From positions 1-51,549 of the forward strand of contig CAZJDM010000008.1 in NCBI GenBank assembly GCA_964544765.1: a DNA stretch of 51,549 nt. The letters run 5' to 3'. The translations under genes were made by a program, and so were the position numbers. This stretch comes from CAZJDM01 sp964544765. Lineage in GTDB: Bacteria > Bdellovibrionota_B > Oligoflexia > CAYFLR01. Of the stretch, positions 19,128-27,447 are shown one piece after another (position 1 is the first letter of the stretch; every line of letters starts with the position of its first letter). The notes under the pieces are model-generated. The model saw nothing but the letters and a program-made list of their open reading frames with translations. It did no database searches and had not been told where the DNA came from.

Positions 19128-22019
19128 ATGCGTCTTGATTTTGTCATCCACATATTGATCGTGATTATATTCAATTTGCTTATTAGCTTTGTGAATAATC
19201 CAATCATGTCCCTACCAACCTTTATCGGTGGAAATCATGCTGATATTAAATGGGACAAGTTAGTAAGTTCCAACTTCATAATTTTTTATCAAAAAGAGGC
19301 ATTCAATGAAGCTCAATATGCGTTATCCCACCTAGAAAGGCATTTAGCTGCTCTCAAAGATGACATCGGTATTACTATAGATCAAAAAATACAGGTTGTT
19401 TTATTCGCCAAAGAAGGGGTAAGTGGATTTGCGGACCCGGTAACTGATACTATCCAAATTCGAACCGCGGGAAAATGCAAGAAGGATCTTTTTATCCACG
19501 AACTCACCCACCATATTATGTACAAACATTTCGATCAAGTATTGGGAGTAATTCAACGACTGTTCCACTTGATACCCCTTCCAGCTTGGTTTTTAGAAGG
19601 GCTGGCTGAATATGAATCTAACTCTCATGGGCCCTTTAGAAAAGAACAATTTCTCAATTCCATGTATTTAAATGACACTTATCCTTCTTACGCTAGATTA
19701 CACAATATTCTACAATCTGCTTCTTGGGGGCCTTCAGGATATATTGTAGGAGGAGAATTGATTAAGCTGATTCTGAAAAAAATGAAAAAGATTCCTTTAA
19801 AACTACTGAAATTGCATTCGATCTTTAAGGACAATACGTTAGGATACCGCTATTTGTGGGCATTCGATGCCACTTTAAAAGAACTTATAAACATGGACGG
19901 GGAACAACTCTACAAAGAATGGATCAAAAAACATAAAGATATCTCTTTTAAAAAATTTAAAGATAAAGATCGTATTCTCGACCATTCAACGGCCATCCCT
20001 TTCTCTGGTTATACTATTCCTTCTAGCTTTCAACCCCTTGATTCTCTGGGCAACTATGTTTATCTGGATATGTCCAATGATCGAGGCTATTACCACCTAA
20101 AATTTATTAAGACCCTCAATAAGAAGTTTAACATTTACGATAATATCTATCTACCTTTTAAGGTCAGTCCCCCAAGGTTTTCAATAAATCATGAAAGAAA
20201 TAAAATTGCTTTTATCGAGACTGAATACGATTTATATGGCTCCCCCTACTCCACTATCTGGGAACTGGATCTGAAGGATAAATCTTTCACTAAAATCTAT
20301 ACTGCTACTCAAAAAATAAGTCAGGCTTTTTATGCTAATAAAAATTTTGTCCTATTAATTAGAGAAACTTCTAAAGAAATTATGGCGCTACTTTATCCAA
20401 AGCTTTCTACTGACTCTAACCCTGACTCAGCTCAGTCAAAAGAATCAAAAATTGAAATTCTTAAAGAAATAAAAACTCCCCTTAACATTGAAATTCAAGA
20501 TGTTTCCAAATATTATGGTTCCATTGTCTATACAATTGAAGATGATAAATATAATAAAGTTCTCTATCTATACCAACAAGGGAAACATAAAAAAATTAAC
20601 AAAATTCTCTCAAACTATTACCCTTCTTCTGTCCGTTTTATCGATGATGAAAATTTAATAGGACTTTGTTATCCCGCTAAAATATCAAATATTTTTACAT
20701 ATAATATCTTTAATAAACGATTTCACATCCATACGGATTACGCTGATTCAATTAGCAATTTATATTATGACAAGCATCATCACTTAGTATTCTTTAACTA
20801 TTTTAAACATCCCTACTGGTATCTTAGAATGATAGATTTTAAACATGATCGTTCTCGTCATGTCCCATTAAAACAACTATTAGCTGGTAAGAAATCCAAA
20901 TCACCCTTCTATACCATGCCTATTACTAAGAGAGGAGCCAAACTTTTAAACAATCAATTCTCCTTCCAAAACGATATGCATAAAGAACATATCTGGGGAG
21001 AATTTAAACATTTGTTTACAGTTCCCTTTATGGGAAATGATGAACGAGGTATGACAATTGGTGGTTTTTCGGTACCTATTATTGATTCTTTAGAGACTCA
21101 CCTGGTACAAGCAAGTGCCACCTATGGACTCTATAGCGAGCGGCCATCATATTTTCTTTCTTATACAAATAAACAATTTCAACCCACCATTCAAATTATG
21201 GGTGGAGATGATGCTTTTTATAATGGAAGAATTAATAGCAAAATAAGTTATCTACAAAAAAGATTCGGGCAAATTTCCATTTCCATGTATTTCAATCCAA
21301 TCAAGGCTAGTGTATCTTTCAGTAAGGAGCTGGCTAGTTTTAACCGATTATTAGGACCTGAGGAAGTTACTACTGGTTACCGGTCACTAAACATGCTGGG
21401 TTTATCTTATCAAAACACTGCTCTTTTTGGAGCATACGGAATATCATTCAATTATAGTGTTACTGACACCCTCAAAAAAAGTGTATTTGAATACATGAGA
21501 TTTTGGGAGCAAGCTTGGGTTAATATGGATATGCCATGGGATTATCATTTACTTCGCTTTTCATTTGAACATGCTCTCACTACAGGAGATCACACCCTTA
21601 ATGCTCCTGAAATATACACGACTTTCAAGGGACTTCGCAACACCAACGAAAAGGGATTAAACAACTTGGTCTTTCCTCTAGACACGCCTTATACTGTCAA
21701 TGCTATTGTATCTCAACAAGGAGACCAAAAAATTGTGGCTAAAATAGCTTATGATTGCCCATTGATTGACGACTTAGACAAATTGGTATCCATTTTCTAT
21801 CTTCATCAGATCAATACTACCAATTTTCTTTATTATGGTCAGGCCTGGAAGACTGGAGAATTTGACTTAAATAATTTCAATCTAATATACGGACTGGCTT
21901 TATCACTTTCTATAAAGAATAAAGGAGTTTCATTCGCTCCATCCTTGGGTTTTACTGTAGACTTGATCGAGAGCAAACCTGCGATTTATGCTTCTTTTTC
22001 TTACACACCGCTGTTGTAA
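19128..22019 (+). CDS. Peptidase MA-like metalloprotein with beta-propeller/barrel-like C-terminus
   Basis: This is an exported protein with a hydrophobic N-terminal signal (about 5-25) and a gluzincin/peptidase-MA-like domain. The domain has HELTH (124-128) and a downstream Glu157 in WFLEGLAEYE, the usual zinc-ligand layout. Residues about 290-600 show repeated short beta-strand patterns that could form a TolB/WD40-like propeller. Residues 660-963 alternate in a way expected for an outer-membrane beta-barrel and end FSYTPLL. Proteins of this three-part plan occur in Gram-negative genomes without an assigned role. Substrate and function are unknown. TTGGAG precedes the ATG. The C-terminal reading is an inference. 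Confidence 0.75.
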   Translation: MRLDFVIHILIVIIFNLLISFVNNPIMSLPTFIGGNHADIKWDKLVSSNFIIFYQKEAFNEAQYALSHLERHLAALKDDIGITIDQKIQVVLFAKEGVSGFADPVTDTIQIRTAGKCKKDLFIHELTHHIMYKHFDQVLGVIQRLFHLIPLPAWFLEGLAEYESNSHGPFRKEQFLNSMYLNDTYPSYARLHNILQSASWGPSGYIVGGELIKLILKKMKKIPLKLLKLHSIFKDNTLGYRYLWAFDATLKELINMDGEQLYKEWIKKHKDISFKKFKDKDRILDHSTAIPFSGYTIPSSFQPLDSLGNYVYLDMSNDRGYYHLKFIKTLNKKFNIYDNIYLPFKVSPPRFSINHERNKIAFIETEYDLYGSPYSTIWELDLKDKSFTKIYTATQKISQAFYANKNFVLLIRETSKEIMALLYPKLSTDSNPDSAQSKESKIEILKEIKTPLNIEIQDVSKYYGSIVYTIEDDKYNKVLYLYQQGKHKKINKILSNYYPSSVRFIDDENLIGLCYPAKISNIFTYNIFNKRFHIHTDYADSISNLYYDKHHHLVFFNYFKHPYWYLRMIDFKHDRSRHVPLKQLLAGKKSKSPFYTMPITKRGAKLLNNQFSFQNDMHKEHIWGEFKHLFTVPFMGNDERGMTIGGFSVPIIDSLETHLVQASATYGLYSERPSYFLSYTNKQFQPTIQIMGGDDAFYNGRINSKISYLQKRFGQISISMYFNPIKASVSFSKELASFNRLLGPEEVTTGYRSLNMLGLSYQNTALFGAYGISFNYSVTDTLKKSVFEYMRFWEQAWVNMDMPWDYHLLRFSFEHALTTGDHTLNAPEIYTTFKGLRNTNEKGLNNLVFPLDTPYTVNAIVSQQGDQKIVAKIAYDCPLIDDLDKLVSIFYLHQINTTNFLYYGQAWKTGEFDLNNFNLIYGLALSLSIKNKGVSFAPSLGFTVDLIESKPAIYASFSYTPLL

Positions 22020-22055
22020 TATAATCTGAAAAACTGGGTGATGCTAAACATGAAA

Positions 22056-22086
22056 TTGGGTACTACTTTGTCTAATCCATTATAAT
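22056..22086 (+). promoter_or_regulatory. Candidate promoter of the PilZ gene
   Basis: A perfect TATAAT (22081-22086) lies 53 bases upstream of the PilZ ATG. A weak TTGGGT (22056-22061) sits 19 bases before it, which is longer than the optimal spacing. Support is sequence match only. Confidence 0.35.
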
Positions 22087-22139
22087 AGCACCAGCTATAT
22101 TTTACTAAAGAATCATTTTTTTTTGCCGAACATAGAGAT

Positions 22140-22529
22140 ATGGGAGAAGATAAACGTCAAGCAATTAGACTAATAGTCCGGAAATCTCTAAGAGTATATA
22201 TCCGTTCAATAGGCTCTAATGTAAAATATGAGTTGTTTAGCAAAAATATCAGCCATAAAGGTATAGGTCTGGAAAGTTTTGTTGAACGGAAATATCCATT
22301 TGATCTCAACACCTTATTAGACGTTTGGTTACAATTGGATGATCAGGACAATACTGTAGTTTCTTTTTGCGCTAAAATTGTACGTAGTCAAGATAGCGAC
22401 GGAAAACAGTCTTATGGATTATCTATTTGTCAGATTAATGATGACCAAGAAACCAAATTGCATGAATATATTGAATCTCATATAGCTAACCTAAATGATG
22501 ATAAAGAAGAATATTCTAAAGTTTCGTGA
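22140..22529 (+). CDS. PilZ-domain c-di-GMP-binding protein
   Basis: This is a stand-alone PilZ domain of 129 residues. Both halves of the cyclic-di-GMP site are visible: RxxxR at residues 6-10 (RQAIR) and NxSxxG at 36-41 (NISHKG). A beta-barrel pattern and a C-terminal helix follow. It is expected to bind c-di-GMP in the cytoplasm and alter a partner, possibly a secretion or polysaccharide machine. Its target is not shown by the sequence. It stands alone, 120 bases after the preceding gene. Confidence 0.85.
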   Translation: MGEDKRQAIRLIVRKSLRVYIRSIGSNVKYELFSKNISHKGIGLESFVERKYPFDLNTLLDVWLQLDDQDNTVVSFCAKIVRSQDSDGKQSYGLSICQINDDQETKLHEYIESHIANLNDDKEEYSKVS

Positions 22530-22668
22530 TATATTGTAATTCAATTCTCATAAAATAGGGCTTTACTCACTAAAAAGTGGGTTATATAATTTGCTTCAGG
22601 AGCGATAAAAAGCAAAACCAACTACTCAACCCTAAGGTTAATAACAGGTAAGGTTTGGAGATGTGTTG

Positions 22669-22791
22669 ATGAATAAAAAAGATATTGTTGATAAATGGAT
22701 TGAAGTGGCACTTGATGATTTAAATACCGCTCAAAATTTATTACTTCAAACAGAGGATTTCATTACGTGGTTAAAAGCAAAGCTGAAGTAG
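22669..22791 (+). pseudogene. HEPN-domain toxin remnant (N-terminal 30 residues)
   Basis: A GGAG ribosome site and ATG open a 40-codon frame. Its first 30 residues (KWIEVALDDLNTAQNLL) match the start of HEPN proteins that partner MNT antitoxins. The RxxxxH-bearing remainder is missing. The frame runs directly into the MNT start in another register and stops at 22791. The simplest reading is a deletion of about 100 codons that joined the HEPN start to the MNT gene. Confidence 0.6.
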
Positions 22792-23090
22792 AACACATTG
22801 TAAACCAATACATAGAAGCTATTAAAAAAGTATTCTTTGTACAAAAAGTATATTTATTTGGCTCATATGCCAAAAACACTCCAAAAGAATGGAGCGATAT
22901 TGATATAGCAATTGTTTCAGAAGATTTTGAACATATGAATGATTATATAGCCATGAAAATATTATCAAAATTACGAAAAGATATTGATTACTCTATTGAA
23001 GCTATTCCATTAACTCCCAAAGAAGTCATTTCTCCTACCATAGGTACGATCCAATATTCAGTAATTAATGAAGGCAAACTTATTACCTAA
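22767..23090 (+). CDS. MNT-family nucleotidyltransferase (antitoxin-like)
   Basis: This is a minimal nucleotidyltransferase of the MntA type, 107 residues. The catalytic pattern GS-x10-DxD is intact: FGSYAKN (Gly32-Ser33) and WSDIDIAI (Asp44, Asp46). Such proteins neutralise HEPN RNase toxins, in studied cases by AMPylation. The start is a GTG inside the truncated HEPN frame, so translation may depend on the remnant's ribosome site. It is likely an orphan antitoxin. Confidence 0.8.
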   Translation: MVKSKAEVEHIVNQYIEAIKKVFFVQKVYLFGSYAKNTPKEWSDIDIAIVSEDFEHMNDYIAMKILSKLRKDIDYSIEAIPLTPKEVISPTIGTIQYSVINEGKLIT

Positions 23091-23110
23091 AAAAGATTAC
23101 GCTTAGTCAC

Positions 23111-23884
23111 CTATTGGTATAACCTTTTAACATCCAAATATCTTTGAGGCATGTTTTTACCACAATAATACTCTGTTCGAGTTAAAATGTTATATTTAAA
23201 AATGCACCAAAGAGCCTCTAATCCGTCTTTAAAGCCTATTTTTTTACCTTCACCATAAGTACGTTGATTATAAGAGATAGGAAACTCATATATTCTACAA
23301 TTTAATTTAGTAATCTTAGCTGTAATTTCCGGTTCAAATCCAAATCGCTTGCTTTCTAATCTGATATTCTTAATAATATCGGCTCGAAAAAGTTTGTAAC
23401 AAGTTTCCATATCGGTTAAATGAACATTAGTAAAGAAGTTGGAAGCAGTAGTTAATACTTTATTACCCAGATAATGGTAATAACGAAATACTTTAGTCAT
23501 CATAGGGGAGAATCTAGAGCCATAAACAACATCAGCATCACCGCACATCATTTTAGGTAATAAAGTTAAAATGTCTTGTGGATCATATTCTAAATCGGCA
23601 TCATTAATTATAATGTAATCACCCGCACAACTTTTAATACCATCTCTAATAGCCGCACCTTTGCCTTCATTCTGATCTTTATATATGGATTTAACATTCT
23701 CCGCACCCCCAGCAATTTCTTCAATTATTTTTTTACTATTATCTTTGGAAGCATCATCAACCAAAACAATCTCAATATTTAGAGGAAAAGCTGTCTTTGT
23801 TATTTTATTATAAACCTCTCTAAGGGTTTTTTCTTCATTATAAACCGGAATTATTATGCTAAGCATTTTATTCGATGATTCCAT
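23111..23884 (-). CDS. GT2 glycosyltransferase, polyprenyl-phosphate sugar synthase-like
   Basis: This is a family 2 (GT-A) glycosyltransferase of the DPM1/DpgS type. It has the opening SIIIPVYNEEKTL, Asp43-Asp44 in LVDDASKD, and the DxD-like NDADLEYDP (95-97). The phrase GKGAAIRDGI is typical of enzymes that load sugars onto polyprenyl phosphate. No C-terminal membrane helices are seen (257 aa). An AGGAGG ribosome site lies ahead of the start. It is divergent from the gtrA-like gene across 150 bases. Pairing of such a GT2 with a GtrA-type membrane protein is common in glycan-modification loci. The sugar is not predictable. Confidence 0.85.
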   Translation of the reverse strand: MESSNKMLSIIIPVYNEEKTLREVYNKITKTAFPLNIEIVLVDDASKDNSKKIIEEIAGGAENVKSIYKDQNEGKGAAIRDGIKSCAGDYIIINDADLEYDPQDILTLLPKMMCGDADVVYGSRFSPMMTKVFRYYHYLGNKVLTTASNFFTNVHLTDMETCYKLFRADIIKNIRLESKRFGFEPEITAKITKLNCRIYEFPISYNQRTYGEGKKIGFKDGLEALWCIFKYNILTRTEYYCGKNMPQRYLDVKRLYQ

Positions 23885-24034
23885 TTACCGATCCTCCTAT
23901 ATAGGCCCGAAAATAACATAATTTTTTTACATGTCCAATACAAATACCAAAGTCCCGGCAACTAAAAAAATTCTTTGTATTAGAAATAAAATTAATGTTA
24001 ATCTTATCTATCTTTAATTGTAATCGAGTTATTA

Positions 24035-24493
24035 ATGATCGTCACAAACCAAAAAAACTCTTTTTCATCTAACGCCTTACCAAATAAGCCCTTATCCAAA
24101 CTGGTTGGAAAATATGTATTATTTGCTATAATAGCCACATTAGCGAACCTTTTCTCTCAATTCATGATGATTGAAATGATTACCTTGCCTTTTTATCCAT
24201 TGTATTGGGGAATATTGGTTGGAACCCTTATTGGACTATTTGTTAAATACTATTTAGACAAACACTATATATTTTATTTTCAAACCCAATCAAAACGACA
24301 AGATATGAAAAAATTCATAATCTATTCAACGATGGGTGTTTTAACCACTTTAATTTTCTGGTTCTTTGAACTGAGTTTTAATTATTTTTTTGCCAATGTA
24401 TATGCTAAATACGTGGGTGCGTTAATAGGACTCTCTATTGGTTATGTCACTAAATACAACTTAGATAAGAGATTTGTTTTTAATGAACGATAA
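24035..24493 (+). CDS. GtrA-family membrane protein (Rv3789-like candidate)
   Basis: This is a four-helix GtrA-family membrane protein, 152 residues. Helices fall at about 25-45, 55-75, 92-112 and 118-140. The signatures GLFVKYYLDKHYIF and GYVTKYNLDKRFVF appear as an internal repeat. GtrA proteins act with polyprenyl-linked sugars. In mycobacteria the GtrA protein Rv3789 is encoded beside dprE1-dprE2 and is implicated in arabinan biosynthesis. Here it lies in the same neighbourhood as DprE1/DprE2-like genes, so a role with decaprenyl-phosphoryl-arabinose is a reasonable inference. It overlaps the next gene by 11 bases. Confidence 0.85.
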   Translation: MIVTNQKNSFSSNALPNKPLSKLVGKYVLFAIIATLANLFSQFMMIEMITLPFYPLYWGILVGTLIGLFVKYYLDKHYIFYFQTQSKRQDMKKFIIYSTMGVLTTLIFWFFELSFNYFFANVYAKYVGALIGLSIGYVTKYNLDKRFVFNER

Positions 24494-25166
24494 TACTACT
24501 ACTAATAATAATATTAACGATCATATCAATAATAATAGTAACTATAATAGCAATGACAATATAACAAAAGCCGATAGTCAAGTTTTAGCTCTCTTTGATT
24601 TTGATGGAACCATCTCTAAAAAAGATAGTTTTTTTGACTTTATCAAGTTTACCAATAATCCTTTTAAAATAATCGGTGGATTAATCTATCTATCTCCCAC
24701 CCTGCTGCTTTATTTATTAGACTTTATGCCTAACTGGCGCACCAAAGAAATAGTTTTAGAATACTTCTATAAAGGGATTCCACAGAATGTTATAGAAGCG
24801 CTAGGAATGAAATATTGTGAAATACGTATAAACAATATTTTAAAACAAACCGCCCTTGATAAAATAAATTGGCACCAAAAACAAAACCACCGAATAATAC
24901 TTGTTACTGCTTCACTTGATATTTGGCTAGCCGAATGGACTAAAAGAATGAAAATCGAATTAATTGCCACTAAACCCGACTATAAAAATAACGTTATTAC
25001 TGGTAAAATAAAAGGTAAAAACTGCTGGGGTCCGGAAAAAGTTATTCGAATTAAATCGGCTCTCAATTTATCTGATTATAACATCATTTATGCATATGGT
25101 GATTCCAGGGGAGATAAAGAAATGCTGGAAATAGCTACTCATCCTAATTATAGAAATTTTAAATAA
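24483..25166 (+). CDS. HAD-IB phosphatase, candidate DPPR-phosphate phosphatase
   Basis: This is a HAD superfamily hydrolase, subfamily IB (SerB-like). The catalytic motif is ALFDFDGTISKKDSF (Asp39, Asp41), motif II lies in ILVTASLD, and motif IV is YGDSRGDKEML. By context it may remove the 5-phosphate from decaprenylphosphoryl-5-phosphoribose, a step between UbiA and DprE1 that also involves HAD-type enzymes in other arabinose loci. I chose ATG 24483, which overlaps the gtrA stop. An upstream TTG is also in frame. The first 30 residues are an Asn-rich run encoded by AAT/AAC repeats, unlike typical family members. Confidence 0.8.
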   Translation: MNDNTTTNNNINDHINNNSNYNSNDNITKADSQVLALFDFDGTISKKDSFFDFIKFTNNPFKIIGGLIYLSPTLLLYLLDFMPNWRTKEIVLEYFYKGIPQNVIEALGMKYCEIRINNILKQTALDKINWHQKQNHRIILVTASLDIWLAEWTKRMKIELIATKPDYKNNVITGKIKGKNCWGPEKVIRIKSALNLSDYNIIYAYGDSRGDKEMLEIATHPNYRNFK

Positions 25167-25266
25167 ATTAACAAATAGATTAACGCCATGCGCAAGTTTC
25201 ACTTACACACCGCAGTTTAAGCTTTTAATTGTTAAATCGTTTGAAGTTTGAATTTCCACAAAAATT

Positions 25267-25998
25267 CTAAATTCCCAGTTTTTTAAAAACAGCTTCCGGA
25301 ATATGAATAATTATAAACATGATCCATCTCCAGATCCATTTGGTATATATAACATTCCTTTTCTTTTTAGCTGCGCTATAAATATCTTTGGCAACCGTAG
25401 CTGGTTTTCCTGTAATAATAGGTGGAAGTTTTAATCCTTGGGTCATGGCAGTGTCAACAAAACCGGGTTTAACTGTCATCACATGAACACCGGCTTCTAC
25501 CATATTATTTCTAAGACTGGATAAATATGCCGTAAACCCCGCTTTGGCACTTGCATAAAAATAATTTTGCCGCCGACCTCGATCGCCTGCTACTGAACTA
25601 ATACCAATAATCGTCCCTGTTACTCGCTCCTTAAAATCTTGCGCCACAATATTTAAAATAGAAACTGCTCCAGTGTAATTAGCATCTATTATTTGCCTAG
25701 CCTCTTTAAAGTCAGTAGTGGCCTTCTCATGATCTCCAAGATAACCAAAGGCACAAATAACGATATCTGGTTTATCTTCCAGATCATCATAAAAAGTTTG
25801 ATGACTATCAAAATCTAAAGCATCAAATTGAACACCTTTATGGTTCACCTTGGATCTAACCTTGAGATCCGATAAAATGGGATCGAGTTTCTGCAAAGCC
25901 CTTGCTGCCATGGTTATAGCACAACCCTTAACGGCATATATACGTGCCAGGGCTACCGCAATATCAGAGCATCCTCCTAGGATCAAGACATTTTTCAT
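25267..25998 (-). CDS. dprE2: SDR oxidoreductase, DprE2-like
   Basis: This is a short-chain dehydrogenase/reductase resembling decaprenylphosphoryl-2-keto-ribose reductase. With DprE1 it epimerises the C2 of decaprenylphosphoryl-ribose to give the arabinose donor. The nucleotide motif is GGCSDIA near the N-terminus. The catalytic Ser and YxxxK lie in ISSVAGDRGRRQNYFYASAKAG, written here only as its key parts SSVAGDRGR and YASAK, a combination typical of DprE2. A hydrophobic C-terminal end (WIMFIIIHIPEAVF) also matches the family. The ATG at 25998 overlaps the dprE1 stop in the ATGA configuration. A start six bases further upstream is possible. Confidence 0.88.
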   Translation of the reverse strand: MKNVLILGGCSDIAVALARIYAVKGCAITMAARALQKLDPILSDLKVRSKVNHKGVQFDALDFDSHQTFYDDLEDKPDIVICAFGYLGDHEKATTDFKEARQIIDANYTGAVSILNIVAQDFKERVTGTIIGISSVAGDRGRRQNYFYASAKAGFTAYLSSLRNNMVEAGVHVMTVKPGFVDTAMTQGLKLPPIITGKPATVAKDIYSAAKKKRNVIYTKWIWRWIMFIIIHIPEAVFKKLGI

Positions 25999-27350
25999 AT
26001 GCACAAACCCAACCTTTCTGACTGCATAGATCTAAACCTACATTTAGGGTTATATTTTCTCACAATTTCGGTAAATGCTGAAATATTGGCATAAGTATCT
26101 CTAAACATATCTCTGGACATCCGTACATCTTTAGTAAGATAGAGTCTACCACGATATTTCAAAACTATCTCATCTAATTCATTTAAAAAATTAAATATCC
26201 CTTTGGTTAACGCAAAATCAAGAGCCAAGGTATAACCTTCCATCGGAAAACTTAAAATATCATCCTGATGACCAAAACGTTTTAATACAGCTAAAAACGA
26301 TCCCCTACCGCTGGAAGTTATTTTTCGCAATATATTTTCCATACCTTCATAGCTAGTTTCCAGAGGAAACACACATTGATATTGAGTAAATCCACGCTTA
26401 CCATACATACGATTCCAATTATCTATATTATCCAGAGGATAAAAGAAGGAATCATAACCCACCATATTTTTGATTAAGGGTCGTCTTAAACGGTTATAAT
26501 AAAGACTATTGAAGGTTTTAACGGACCACTTATTCAAAACAAAAGAGGGTAAATAAATTGGAACATCAAGTTTAAATTGTCCCGGTAGAACCAAAGGTTC
26601 CTTTCTTAGTTTGTCAGGCAGATCCTGTAAAGAGGCATGTTCTCCTCGCATTAATATTCCTCTACCCATTTTAGATCCTTTAGAAATGCAATCGATCCAA
26701 GCTACCGTATACCGCCAATCATTGGAACTATCTATAACCTCCATTAATTTCTTTAAATTAGGTGCCTGAACTATTTCTTGATTGATATAGGCTGACTCGA
26801 TTCTCTGCAACTTAAAAGAAGCTCTTAGAATCACACCGGTTAGGCCCATACCTCCACAAGTGGCAAAAAAAAGATCCTCGTTTTCATCTCGGGAACAATT
26901 TACAATTTCACCACTCTCCACCATAACTTGCAAATTGAGTAAATGATGAGAAAAAGAACCATCTACATGATGATTTTTTCCATGCACATCAGAAGCAATG
27001 GCCCCCCCAACCGTAATATACTTAGTTCCCGGTGTAGTAGATAAAAACCATCCCCTGGGAACGAAAGTATCAAGTATATCCGATAGTAACACACCACTTT
27101 CAGTTGTTAGAACCCCACTTTTTCCATCGAAATCAATAAAGCGATTTGAACTAGTCATCTGAAAAATATTCTTTTGTAACGCGGAATCACCATAACAACG
27201 ACCATTGCCTCTGGCAATGACGACCAAGGGTTCATTTTGCTGTTGATTTTCTTTTAACCAGTTTTCCAGCTCATCCTTGATAAGGGGGGTTTTCAAATTT
27301 GCCTTTATTTTTGGATAATTCCCCCAATTAGCGACTTCTTTATTTATCAT
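25995..27350 (-). CDS. dprE1: FAD-linked oxidase, DprE1-like
   Basis: This is a VAO-type FAD oxidoreductase resembling decaprenylphosphoryl-beta-D-ribose 2'-oxidase. The FAD-binding parts RGNGRCYGDSA (47-57) and GGAIASDVHGKNHH (115-128) are present. The substrate domain has the family phrase MVGYDSFFYPLDNID. Lys407 aligns with catalytic Lys418 of the Mycobacterium tuberculosis enzyme. The residue 31 positions before it, which is Cys387 in M. tuberculosis and the target of benzothiazinones, is Ala376 here (GYTLALDF). At 451 residues the length is normal. A GAGGA ribosome site is formed by the end of the heptad repeat in its leader. Confidence 0.9.
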   Translation of the reverse strand: MINKEVANWGNYPKIKANLKTPLIKDELENWLKENQQQNEPLVVIARGNGRCYGDSALQKNIFQMTSSNRFIDFDGKSGVLTTESGVLLSDILDTFVPRGWFLSTTPGTKYITVGGAIASDVHGKNHHVDGSFSHHLLNLQVMVESGEIVNCSRDENEDLFFATCGGMGLTGVILRASFKLQRIESAYINQEIVQAPNLKKLMEVIDSSNDWRYTVAWIDCISKGSKMGRGILMRGEHASLQDLPDKLRKEPLVLPGQFKLDVPIYLPSFVLNKWSVKTFNSLYYNRLRRPLIKNMVGYDSFFYPLDNIDNWNRMYGKRGFTQYQCVFPLETSYEGMENILRKITSSGRGSFLAVLKRFGHQDDILSFPMEGYTLALDFALTKGIFNFLNELDEIVLKYRGRLYLTKDVRMSRDMFRDTYANISAFTEIVRKYNPKCRFRSMQSERLGLCI

Positions 27351-27357
27351 ACAGTCC

Positions 27358-27392
27358 TCAGTTGTCAGTTACCTGTTATCAGTTACTTAAGT
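27358..27392 (-). repeat. Heptad-phased repeat in the dprE1 leader
   Basis: Read on the minus strand, this contains four consecutive seven-base units close to TAACTGA, ending at the GAGGA that serves as the dprE1 ribosome site. It belongs to the same family as the segments at 11779, 14845 and 28462. Confidence 0.55.
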
Positions 27393-27447
27393 AATTTAAC
27401 TTAATAATTATAGGTTCCAAGCGTTTGATCCACACTATTATCAAAAA

